From positions 16,739-80,738 of the forward strand of contig JBIQKN010000003.1 of NCBI GenBank assembly GCA_044506565.1: 64,000 bases of DNA. Direction: 5' to 3'. This stretch comes from Croceibacterium_A sp044506565 (lineage in GTDB: Bacteria > Pseudomonadota > Alphaproteobacteria > Sphingomonadales > Sphingomonadaceae). Below, piece after piece: positions 52,160-60,438 of the stretch (position 1 is its first letter; every line of letters begins with the position of its first letter). Made by a program: the position numbers and the translations under genes. The notes beneath the pieces are model-generated. The model worked only from the letters and a program-made list of their open reading frames with translations. It ran no database searches and was not told the DNA's origin.

Positions 52160-53431
52160 ATGCCGCGAGGCCAAGACAATCGGGTGACGGGCCTTCGAAT
52201 TGCCGCGATCGGCGCGATCTTCGCAGTGGCGGCGCTGGCCGTACCGGCGCTGGCGCAGACAGCGCCGTGGCGAAATGTCGAGGGACCACTGCGCCAACTC
52301 ACCGACATCGCCGCGATAGAGCAGTTAGCGCGCGACCACCCCCACAGCAGCAATGTCCGCCTGGCCCTGCTCAACGTCTACCTCGAGGCGGAGATGATGG
52401 ACGCGGCCCTGCTGGAGATCGAGTTTCTCGCGGAGCGCGGCTATCGCTTCAGCGAAGCCGGGAGGGCCGCCCTGCTTGCCGCTTTCGACGACGGGACGCG
52501 GGAAAGGCTGGAGGCGCTGTTCGCGGCCGGGAGCGGGCCGATCGAGGCGAGCGTCGGACTCGCGACGGTGCCCGTGGAGGCCGAGCTGGTGGAGGCGCTG
52601 GCCTGGCGGGGTGACGGCGAGACGCTGTTCGCATCGACCATCGTTTCGCGCGCGTTGTATCGGCGGGCAGGGCAGGGGCCGTGGCAGCCAGTCGAGCTTC
52701 CCGTCGCCGGCAGCCTCGGCGGCCTGGTGTACGACGACGCTGAAGGAACGCTGTGGATATCGTCGGGCGTCTACGAGCAGACTCCCGATCCCGAGTCCGC
52801 TTTTCGCGGGCTGATCGGATACTCGCCGGACGACGGAACGACGATCACGATCGCCGGGCCCGAGGATTCGACCCCGGGAGACATCGCCCTGGCGGACGAC
52901 GGCACTATCTACGCGAGCGACCCGCTCGGCGGGGCGATCTACGCCGCGCACGAAGGAAACCTCACCGTGTGGGTCGGGCCGGGGACTTTCCGCTCGCCGC
53001 AGGGACTTGTGCCCTGGAACGGCGGGCTGATCGTCAGCGACTATGGCTACGGGCTCGCCTTCGTCGCCCCGGACCGCCGCGTATGGCGGATCGACACCGA
53101 GGTTCCGGCACTGCTCGACGGCATCGATGGAATGTGGCGGCACGGCGACCGGATCGTCGCGATCCAGAATGGAGCCCGCCCGCCGCGGATCGTCGAGCTG
53201 AAGCTGTCGGCCGACGGCCTCCGCGTGGCCGCCGTGCGCGAGCTTGAGCGGGCGCACCCCGCATGGACCGAGCCGCTGGGCGGAACGATCGTCGGCGACA
53301 GTTTCGTCTACGTCGCCACCGGGCAGTGGGACAGGTTCGGCGAGGGCGGCAGCGTGCGCGAGGGTCTCGTCCCGCAGGAGACCGATCTTCGACGCCTGCC
53401 GCTCGGGGAAAGTGCCGCGCCGCCGCGGTAA
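52160..53431 (+). CDS. secreted beta-propeller (SMP-30/gluconolactonase-like) protein
   Basis: 423 residues by the ATG at 52160; a GTG at 52184 would shorten it by eight. A signal peptide (IGAIFAVAALAVPALAQ) is followed by a helical segment of about 100 residues (HPHSSNVRLALLNVYLEAEMMDAAL, TPR-like) and then a six-strand propeller-type repeat: LGGLVYDDAEGTLWIS, PGDIALADDGTIYASD, SPQGLVPWNGGLIVSDY. It lies between thiolase (divergent) and nuoA. No ligand or reaction can be assigned. Confidence 0.7.
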   Translation: MPRGQDNRVTGLRIAAIGAIFAVAALAVPALAQTAPWRNVEGPLRQLTDIAAIEQLARDHPHSSNVRLALLNVYLEAEMMDAALLEIEFLAERGYRFSEAGRAALLAAFDDGTRERLEALFAAGSGPIEASVGLATVPVEAELVEALAWRGDGETLFASTIVSRALYRRAGQGPWQPVELPVAGSLGGLVYDDAEGTLWISSGVYEQTPDPESAFRGLIGYSPDDGTTITIAGPEDSTPGDIALADDGTIYASDPLGGAIYAAHEGNLTVWVGPGTFRSPQGLVPWNGGLIVSDYGYGLAFVAPDRRVWRIDTEVPALLDGIDGMWRHGDRIVAIQNGARPPRIVELKLSADGLRVAAVRELERAHPAWTEPLGGTIVGDSFVYVATGQWDRFGEGGSVREGLVPQETDLRRLPLGESAAPPR

Positions 53432-53517
53432 TTCGCGCCCGCCCGGCCTTGCAGTCTGCCGACCCAGAGCCTAGAGGCGCTGCAAATTTCCAGCCTTCGA
53501 GTCACCCAGAGGCTTTA

Positions 53518-53892
53518 GTGGTCGACCTCTCGCAGTACCTGCCGATCCTGATCTTCCTGGCCATCGCGCTTGGGTTGTCGGCGTTGTTCGTGTTCCTGCC
53601 GATGGGCGTCGCGCGTCTCACCGGCACTCACAACCCGAACGCCGAGAAACTGAGCGAGTACGAGTGCGGCTTCCCCGCGTTCGAGGACCCGCGCAGCCAG
53701 TTCGACGTGCGCTTCTACCTGATCGCGATCCTGTTCATCGTGTTCGACCTCGAGGCCGCATTCCTGTTCCCGTGGGCGGTCAGCCTCGACCTGACCGGCT
53801 GGCCCGGCTGGATCACGATGATGGTGTTCCTGTTCGAGCTCGGCGTCGGCCTAGCCTATGCATGGAAGAAGGGGGCGCTGGAATGGGAATGA
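53518..53892 (+). CDS. nuoA: NADH-quinone oxidoreductase subunit A
   Basis: 124 residues from a GTG. Three membrane helices: ILIFLAIALGLSALFVFLP, FYLIAILFIVFDLEAAFLFPW and a last one WITMMVFLFELGVGLAYAW. The loop YECGFPAFEDPRSQF is the conserved cysteine-containing signature. It is a membrane subunit of complex I near the quinone channel. Its stop overlaps the start of nuoB, the first of a run of overlapping genes. Confidence 0.95.
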   Translation: MVDLSQYLPILIFLAIALGLSALFVFLPMGVARLTGTHNPNAEKLSEYECGFPAFEDPRSQFDVRFYLIAILFIVFDLEAAFLFPWAVSLDLTGWPGWITMMVFLFELGVGLAYAWKKGALEWE

Positions 53893-54467
53893 GCAACACC
53901 CCCGACAACCCGGTCGTGAACCCGGTTCTCCATCGCGACGGTACGCTGACCGCGGGCCAGGAACGGCTGCCCGAAGGCGCCTTCGTCAACGCGATCCAGG
54001 GCGAGCTCGACAACAAGGGCTTCCTCGTCACCTCGACCGAGGAACTGTTCCAGTGGGCCCGTACGGGCTCGCTGTGGTGGATGACCTTCGGTCTCGCCTG
54101 CTGCGCGGTCGAGATGATCCACGTCAACATGCCGCGCTACGACATGGAGCGCTTCGGCGTCGCGCCTCGCGCTTCGCCGCGCCAGTCGGACGTGATGATC
54201 GTCGCCGGCACGCTGTGCAACAAGATGGCCCCGGCACTGCGCAAGGTCTACGACCAGATGTCGGACCCCAAGTACGTGATCAGCATGGGCTCGTGCGCCA
54301 ACGGCGGCGGCTACTACCACTACAGCTACTCGGTGGTGCGCGGGTGCGACCGGATCGTCCCGGTCGACATCTACGTTCCCGGCTGCCCGCCGACCGCGGA
54401 GGCGCTGCTTTACGGCGTGATGCAGCTGCAGCGGAAGATCCGCCGCGAAGGGACCATCGAGAGGTAG
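53889..54467 (+). CDS. nuoB: NADH-quinone oxidoreductase subunit B
   Basis: 192 residues from the ATG overlapping the nuoA stop (ATGA); an ATG two codons earlier is also possible. The N2 [4Fe-4S] cluster ligands are in FGLACCAVEM, MGSCANGGGYY and VPGCPPTAEALLYG. A short N-terminal extension (NTPDNPVVNPVLHRDG) is typical of alphaproteobacteria. It sits at the junction of the peripheral arm and membrane arm and passes electrons to ubiquinone. Confidence 0.96.
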   Translation: MSNTPDNPVVNPVLHRDGTLTAGQERLPEGAFVNAIQGELDNKGFLVTSTEELFQWARTGSLWWMTFGLACCAVEMIHVNMPRYDMERFGVAPRASPRQSDVMIVAGTLCNKMAPALRKVYDQMSDPKYVISMGSCANGGGYYHYSYSVVRGCDRIVPVDIYVPGCPPTAEALLYGVMQLQRKIRREGTIER

Positions 54468-54468
54468 C

Positions 54469-55395
54469 ATGGCGACTGTCCTGCATCCGGCACCGCGCTT
54501 CGCTTCCAACGAAGGCGTGAGGGAGACGCTGAGCACGGCGCTCGGCGGCATGCTGCTCGCCTCGAAGGAGGAGCACGGCGAGATCGTGCTCGGCGTCCAG
54601 CGCGAGCGCATCGAGGATGCCTTGCGCCTGCTGCGCGACGAGCACGACTATCAGCAGCTGATGGAGATCGCCGGGGTCGACTACCCGCAGCGCGAGGAGC
54701 GCTTCGAGGTGGTCTACATGCTGCTCTCGCTGACGAAGAACCACCGCATCCTCGTCAAAGTCCGCGCCGCCGAAGATACTCCGGTGCCGACGGTCACCAC
54801 GCTGTGGCCGGTCGCCGGGTGGCTCGAGCGCGAGGTGTTCGACCTCTACGGCGTGATCTTCGAGGGCAACACCGACCTGCGGCGGATCCTGACCGACTAC
54901 GGCTTCGAGGGGCATCCCTTCCGCAAGGACTTCCCGCTGACAGGCTACCAGGAGCTGCGCTACTCCGAAGAGGAGAAGCGCGTGGTCTACGAGCCGGTCG
55001 AGCTGCCGCAGGACTTCCGCACCTTCGAATTTCAGAGCCCGTGGGAAGGCGCCGATTACCCGCTGCCCGGCGACGAGAAGGCGACGATGCCGCCGGTGGT
55101 CGAGGTCAAGACCACCGAGAAGCCGCAGCAAACGGGGTCGGGCGAGAAGACCGACAAGAAGGCAGCCGAGAAGGTTGCGCCGGGCGCTTCTACCGGGACG
55201 ACCAATCCGGGGCAGGGCGATCCGGCGCCGGTGACCACCGCCAAGGCCGAGCCGAAGGCGCCGAAACCGACAGAGGCGCGCCCGGCCAAGAAGCCGCGCA
55301 AGGGCAAGAGCCCCGACACGGCCGCGGCGACCGAGACAAAGCCACGCGCGCCGCGCAAGCCGCGGGCCAAGAAGACCGACGGAGACGGCGCATGA
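54469..55395 (+). CDS. nuoC: NADH-quinone oxidoreductase subunit C, with a long basic tail
   Basis: 308 residues. The NuoC domain (1 to about 190) has DEHDYQQLMEIAGVDYPQR, FEVVYMLLSL and REVFDLYGVIFEGNTDLRRILTDYGFEGHPFRKDFPL, its conserved quinone-side signature. From about 205 to 308 comes a Lys/Ala/Pro/Thr-rich tail (KTDKKAAEK, KPTEARPAKKPRKGK, KPRAPRKPRAKK), histone H1-like and probably disordered. A cupin gene overlaps its stop by four bases and separates it from nuoD, which usually follows directly. Confidence 0.95.
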   Translation: MATVLHPAPRFASNEGVRETLSTALGGMLLASKEEHGEIVLGVQRERIEDALRLLRDEHDYQQLMEIAGVDYPQREERFEVVYMLLSLTKNHRILVKVRAAEDTPVPTVTTLWPVAGWLEREVFDLYGVIFEGNTDLRRILTDYGFEGHPFRKDFPLTGYQELRYSEEEKRVVYEPVELPQDFRTFEFQSPWEGADYPLPGDEKATMPPVVEVKTTEKPQQTGSGEKTDKKAAEKVAPGASTGTTNPGQGDPAPVTTAKAEPKAPKPTEARPAKKPRKGKSPDTAAATETKPRAPRKPRAKKTDGDGA

Positions 55396-55763
55396 GCATG
55401 CCGGCCGTGATCAACCTGGCGGAGAAGCTCGGCGGCTTCTCCGATCACTGGAACCCCCGCATCGTCAACCGCTACAACGGCAACGAAGTGCGCCTGGCCA
55501 AGCTGAAGGGCGACTTCACCTGGCACGCGCATAGCGAGAGCGACGAACTGTTCCTCGTCCTGTCAGGCGAATTGGGCATCGAGTTCCGTGACGGCGTGTG
55601 CCGGCTGCAGGCGGGCGAAATGCTGGTCGTGCCGCGCGGCACCGAGCATCGTCCATTCGCCGACGAGGAAGCGCACGTGCTGATGATCGACCGTGAGGGC
55701 GAGCCCAACACCGGCGACAATCCGTCGCACATGACGCGCGAGACCCTGGAGACACTGGCATGA
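55392..55763 (+). CDS. cupin domain protein in the nuo operon
   Basis: 123 residues. The cupin motifs are HAHSESDELFLVLSGELGI (metal-binding histidines and glutamate) and LQAGEMLVVPRGTEHRPFADEEAHVLMIDR. It overlaps nuoC and nuoD by four bases (ATGA) on both sides, so it is translated as part of complex I. It is not a standard subunit. It may be an assembly helper or an unrelated metabolic passenger. No substrate can be assigned. Confidence 0.9.
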   Translation: MSMPAVINLAEKLGGFSDHWNPRIVNRYNGNEVRLAKLKGDFTWHAHSESDELFLVLSGELGIEFRDGVCRLQAGEMLVVPRGTEHRPFADEEAHVLMIDREGEPNTGDNPSHMTRETLETLA

Positions 55764-56974
55764 GCGCGCTCGTGCAGGAAACCTCGCCGACCACCGGCGA
55801 CGAGGTCATCACCAACTACACGATCAACTTCGGCCCGCAGCACCCGGCCGCGCACGGCGTGCTGCGCATGGTCATGGAGCTCGACGGCGAGATCATCGAG
55901 CGGATCGATCCGCATGTCGGCCTGCTCCACCGCGGCACCGAGAAGCTGATCGAGTACAAGACCTACCTGCAGGCGCTGCCTTACTTCGACCGGCTCGACT
56001 ATTGCAGCCCGCTGTGCATGGAGCACAGCTACGTGCTGGCGATCGAGAAGCTGCTCAATCTCGAGGTGCCGCTGCGCGCGCAGTACCTGCGGGTGCTGTT
56101 CGCCGAGCTGACCCGCATCTGCAATCACATGCTCAACCTCGGCTCGCACGTCATGGACGTCGGGGCGATGACCCCGAACCTGTGGTTGTTCGAGATCCGC
56201 GAAGACTGCCTCAACTTCTTCGAACGCGCCTCGGGCGCGCGGATGCACGCAGCGTGGTTCCGCCCGGGCGGCGTGCACCAGGACGTGCCGCTCAAGCTTC
56301 TGACCGACATCGGCGACTGGCTCGACACGCGCCTGCCGCGGCTGTTCGAGGACGCGATGAGCCTCGTGATCGACAATCGCATCTTCAAGCAGCGCAATGT
56401 CGACATCGCCAAGGTCAGCAAGGACGACGCGGTGGCGTGGGGCTTCTCGGGCCCGATGATCCGCGCCGCCGGCATCCCGTGGGACCTGCGCAAGAGCCAG
56501 CCCTACGACGTCTACGACCGGATGGACTTCGAGATTCCCGTCGGCACCAATTCGGACTGCTACGACCGCTTCATGGTCCGCGTCGAGGAAGTGCGCCAGT
56601 CGGCCCGCATCATGAAGCAGTGCCTCGCCGAGATGCCCGAAGGGCCGGTGGCGAGCGAGGACCGCAAGGTCGTCCCGCCCAGGCGCGCCGAGATGAAGCA
56701 GTCGATGGAAGCGCTGATCCACCACTTCAAGCTCTACACCGAGGGCTTCCACGTGCCCGCGGGCGAGGTCTACGTCGCCACCGAGAGCCCCAAGGGCGAG
56801 TTCGGCGTCTATCTGGTCAGCGACGGCAGCAACAAGCCGTACCGCTGCAAGATTCGCCCGACCGCGTTCAGCCACCTGCAGGCGATGGATTTCATGAGCA
56901 AGGGCCACATGCTGCCCGACGCGACCGCCATCCTCGGCGCGATCGACGTGGTGTTCGGGGAGTGCGATCGGTGA
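55760..56974 (+). CDS. nuoD: NADH-quinone oxidoreductase subunit D
   Basis: 404 residues. Conserved blocks are NFGPQHPAAHGVLRMVMELDGE, HVGLLHRGTEKLIEYK, the GARMHAAWFRPGG region and a C-terminal KIRPTAFSHLQAMDFM. The first two help build the quinone site with nuoB. It is the hydrogenase-like large subunit of the peripheral arm. Its stop shares bases with the GTG start of a small membrane-protein gene. Confidence 0.96.
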   Translation: MSALVQETSPTTGDEVITNYTINFGPQHPAAHGVLRMVMELDGEIIERIDPHVGLLHRGTEKLIEYKTYLQALPYFDRLDYCSPLCMEHSYVLAIEKLLNLEVPLRAQYLRVLFAELTRICNHMLNLGSHVMDVGAMTPNLWLFEIREDCLNFFERASGARMHAAWFRPGGVHQDVPLKLLTDIGDWLDTRLPRLFEDAMSLVIDNRIFKQRNVDIAKVSKDDAVAWGFSGPMIRAAGIPWDLRKSQPYDVYDRMDFEIPVGTNSDCYDRFMVRVEEVRQSARIMKQCLAEMPEGPVASEDRKVVPPRRAEMKQSMEALIHHFKLYTEGFHVPAGEVYVATESPKGEFGVYLVSDGSNKPYRCKIRPTAFSHLQAMDFMSKGHMLPDATAILGAIDVVFGECDR

Positions 56975-57186
56975 GCTACCTGAAGTCGCATGTTGTTGTC
57001 CTGATGCTGGCTTTGGCTGCGGGGCTGATTCTTACGCTGTCGATGGGAGCGGCCTTGAAGGTGGAGGCGGAGCACGGCGCTATCGTTGCGCATTTGCCGA
57101 TGTTCATCTTCGGAACGGGCGCTGCGTGGCTTGTCTTGAGCGTCTGTCGCTATTTGGTGGTGCAGCGCGGAGCGGATCATGGCTGA
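56971..57186 (+). CDS. small two-helix membrane protein between nuoD and nuoE
   Basis: 71 residues from a GTG overlapping the nuoD stop by four bases, and ending 8 bases inside nuoE. It has two predicted membrane helices, VVVLMLALAAGLILTLSMGAA and HLPMFIFGTGAAWLVLSVCRY, separated by a short acidic loop (KVEAEHG). Local codon use is less GC-biased than in the neighbours. No family is recognised. The tight overlap on both sides suggests it is translated, perhaps as an accessory of complex I, though a chance open frame is not excluded. Confidence 0.55.
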   Translation: MSYLKSHVVVLMLALAAGLILTLSMGAALKVEAEHGAIVAHLPMFIFGTGAAWLVLSVCRYLVVQRGADHG

Positions 57187-57847
57187 CCGTCACCTCGCCC
57201 CCGACACGCCCGAGCTGCGCGCGCGCTGGGGCACGTTTGCGTTCAACGCGATGTGGGACGCCAGGGCGAAGGAAGCAATCGCGCGCTATCCCGAGGGCCG
57301 CCAGCGTTCGGCGGTCATGGCGCTGCTAGACTACGCCCAGCGGCAAGTCGGCGAAGAGACCAATACCCAGGGCTGGCTGCCGATCCCGGTGATCGAATAC
57401 GTCGCCCGCTATCTCGACATGCCGGTGATCCGCGTGCTCGAGGTCGCGACGTTCTACACGATGTACAACCTCGTGCCGGTCGGCCGCTTCCACGTGCAGG
57501 TCTGCGGCACCACGCCGTGCATGCTGCGCGGGTCGGACGACCTCATAGCGGCGTGCAAGAAGCGCGGGATGCACAAAGGGCACACGACCGACGACGGCCT
57601 GTGGACGCTGACCGAGGTCGAGTGCATGGGCAACTGCGCCTCGGCGCCGATGGTGCAGATCAACGACGACAACTACGAGGACCTGACGGCCGAACGGCTC
57701 AACCACATCCTCGACGAGCTCGCCGCCGGCCGCCAGCCGAAGACCGGCACGCAGGAGCCCGGTCGCCACACCGTCGAGCCGCTCGGCGGGCCGACGACGC
57801 TGAAGGAAATGGTCCACGAGAACCACGACTACCGGGGAGAATGGTAG
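57179..57847 (+). CDS. nuoE: NADH-quinone oxidoreductase subunit E
   Basis: 222 residues. The [2Fe-2S] ligands are Cys109, Cys114, Cys149 and Cys153 (VCGTTPCMLRG, ECMGNCASAP), the thioredoxin-like N1a cluster. A helical N-terminal domain comes first. The C-terminal 45 residues (RQPKTGTQEPGRHTVEPLGGPTT, then KEMVHENHDYRGEW) are an extension common in alphaproteobacteria. It sits with nuoF in the NADH-oxidising module. Confidence 0.96.
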   Translation: MADRHLAPDTPELRARWGTFAFNAMWDARAKEAIARYPEGRQRSAVMALLDYAQRQVGEETNTQGWLPIPVIEYVARYLDMPVIRVLEVATFYTMYNLVPVGRFHVQVCGTTPCMLRGSDDLIAACKKRGMHKGHTTDDGLWTLTEVECMGNCASAPMVQINDDNYEDLTAERLNHILDELAAGRQPKTGTQEPGRHTVEPLGGPTTLKEMVHENHDYRGEW

Positions 57848-57848
57848 C

Positions 57849-57995
57849 ATGGAGCTCCTCGTCCCCGTCGTCGTCGCGCTGCTGCTTGTGGTGGTCGCCT
57901 GGAAGCTGCTCAAGGGCCTCGTGAAAACGCTCGCCCTGGTTGCGATCCTCGTGCTCGCGGCCTTCTATGTGCACCAGTCCGGAGGGTTCGGCTGA
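57849..57995 (+). CDS. tiny membrane protein between nuoE and nuoF
   Basis: 48 residues, starting one base after the nuoE stop. Translation gives MELLVPVVVALLLVVVAW, then KLLKGLVKTLALVAILVLAA, then FYVHQSGGFG. That is one or two membrane helices joined by a lysine-rich turn. No family is recognised. The position and hydrophobicity fit a small accessory protein, but length alone makes this uncertain. The REP element follows 20 bases later. Confidence 0.5.
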   Translation: MELLVPVVVALLLVVVAWKLLKGLVKTLALVAILVLAAFYVHQSGGFG

Positions 57996-58016
57996 TGTCC
58001 CCCGTTACCCTCAATC

Positions 58017-58106
58017 GTCATCCTGAACTCGTTTCAGGACCCATTCCTCGTCCCGGACCGTCCGCTTCGGCGGCGCGATGGGCCCTGAAACAAGTTCAGG
58101 GTGACG
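58017..58106. repeat. REP-type inverted repeat between the nuoE and nuoF parts of the operon
   Basis: CGTCATCCTGAACTCGTTTC (58017-58036), continuing AGGACC, pairs with GGCCCTGAAACAAGTTCAGG (58081-58100), continuing GTGACG. The two arms are near-perfect inverted copies separated by a short GC-rich spacer. The same kind of element recurs in intergenic regions of this group. It lies 20 to 30 bases ahead of the nuoF Shine-Dalgarno GGAGGT and could fold into a strong hairpin in the operon mRNA. Confidence 0.8.
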
Positions 58107-58131
58107 GGGATGTTTGGGCAGGAGGTGAATT

Positions 58132-59427
<1,296 letters not shown>

Positions 59428-59529
59428 GCCAGGCGGTTCGCCTTGCCATGGCCCACGCGCCCGACATGCTGCCCGTTGCGGTCGGCCTGACGATGGATTT
59501 GCGGCGTCGCGGACCGGCGCCGGTTGTCT

Positions 59530-59538
59530 GGGGGGGGG
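59530..59538 (+). other. run of nine G before the secreted-protein gene
   Basis: Nine consecutive Gs end three bases before the ATG at 59542 and would supply part of the Shine-Dalgarno. A change in tract length would alter spacing to the start codon. Confidence 0.6.
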
Positions 59539-59541
59539 AAG

Positions 59542-60336
59542 ATGAGGGGTATTGCGATCGCGCTGGCGATTGCGGCGGCCTGCACCCTGGCCGTCGACGT
59601 CACCGCGCAGACCAACGACGACGAGTACACGCCGCTCAACTCGCGCATTCGGCGCGATCGGCAGTTTCCGACGGACATCGTCAATCGCTGGCGCAACGAG
59701 ACGAGCGAGGTCAGCCGCAAGCGCAGCCGGGAAATGATGAGCCAGTTCAGCCGCTGCATGTACAACCGCTCGCACGAAGGTGCGCTGTCGTTGCTCGAGC
59801 GAACCGACTTCGGGTTCGTGGAGTTCGAGCAGATCGGGCTGGACAACGACCGGGCACTGCGGAACTTCGGATTCCGCGACTGCCTGTCGCGTGTGGCGAA
59901 CACGCACGGGACGGGGGTGCAGCTGCGCTTCTGGGCGGGGGCGCTGCGGCAGTGGCTGCTTCAGGAAGCTTACCTGGATCGCTACAAGAGCGAGCCGACC
60001 TGGGTGCGCGCGGGCGACTTCGTAGCCGAGCGCTCGCTGCCGCTGTCGGGGCAGAATCCGCAGGTGAAGAACGCGCTGGATTTCGCCGACTGCGTGGTGG
60101 CGACCGATCCCTATACGGCGGACTTCTTCTTCCGCACCTCTGCCGGGTCCTCGGAGGAGAGACAGGCCATCGGCGAACTCACGCCTTCGCTCGGGTCCTG
60201 CCTGCCGGAAGGTGTCCAGCTGGAGCTGTCACCCGTCCAATTGCGCGTGTGGGTGGGCGAGGCGCTGTGGCACGCTGCGAACCATTCGAACGCGGCTCCC
60301 CGCGAATCGGCGCCCGGGCAGGAGGCCGCGCAGTAG
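59542..60336 (+). CDS. secreted protein of unknown function between nuoF and nuoG
   Basis: 264 residues from the ATG; a TTG at 59524 would add six. A signal peptide ends at VDVTAQT. The mature part is polar, with SREMMSQFSRCMYNRSHEGALSLLERTDFGF, NFGFRDCLSRVANTHG and DFADCVVATDPYTADFF. Four or more cysteines could form disulfides. I recognise no domain or known family. It is read in the same direction as nuoF and nuoG but is not a known complex I subunit. It may be a passenger, since the secreted product does not suit the cytoplasmic arm. Confidence 0.78.
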   Translation: MRGIAIALAIAAACTLAVDVTAQTNDDEYTPLNSRIRRDRQFPTDIVNRWRNETSEVSRKRSREMMSQFSRCMYNRSHEGALSLLERTDFGFVEFEQIGLDNDRALRNFGFRDCLSRVANTHGTGVQLRFWAGALRQWLLQEAYLDRYKSEPTWVRAGDFVAERSLPLSGQNPQVKNALDFADCVVATDPYTADFFFRTSAGSSEERQAIGELTPSLGSCLPEGVQLELSPVQLRVWVGEALWHAANHSNAAPRESAPGQEAAQ

Positions 60337-60438
60337 CGCTGTCGCGCTTCCCGACCTCCTCCGACCGGGGCCCGTTCTCCATGGCGGGACCGCGCGCGCC
60401 GTTCTCGCCCCCTAGGTTTTCGTTCTTGGAAGCGCCCG

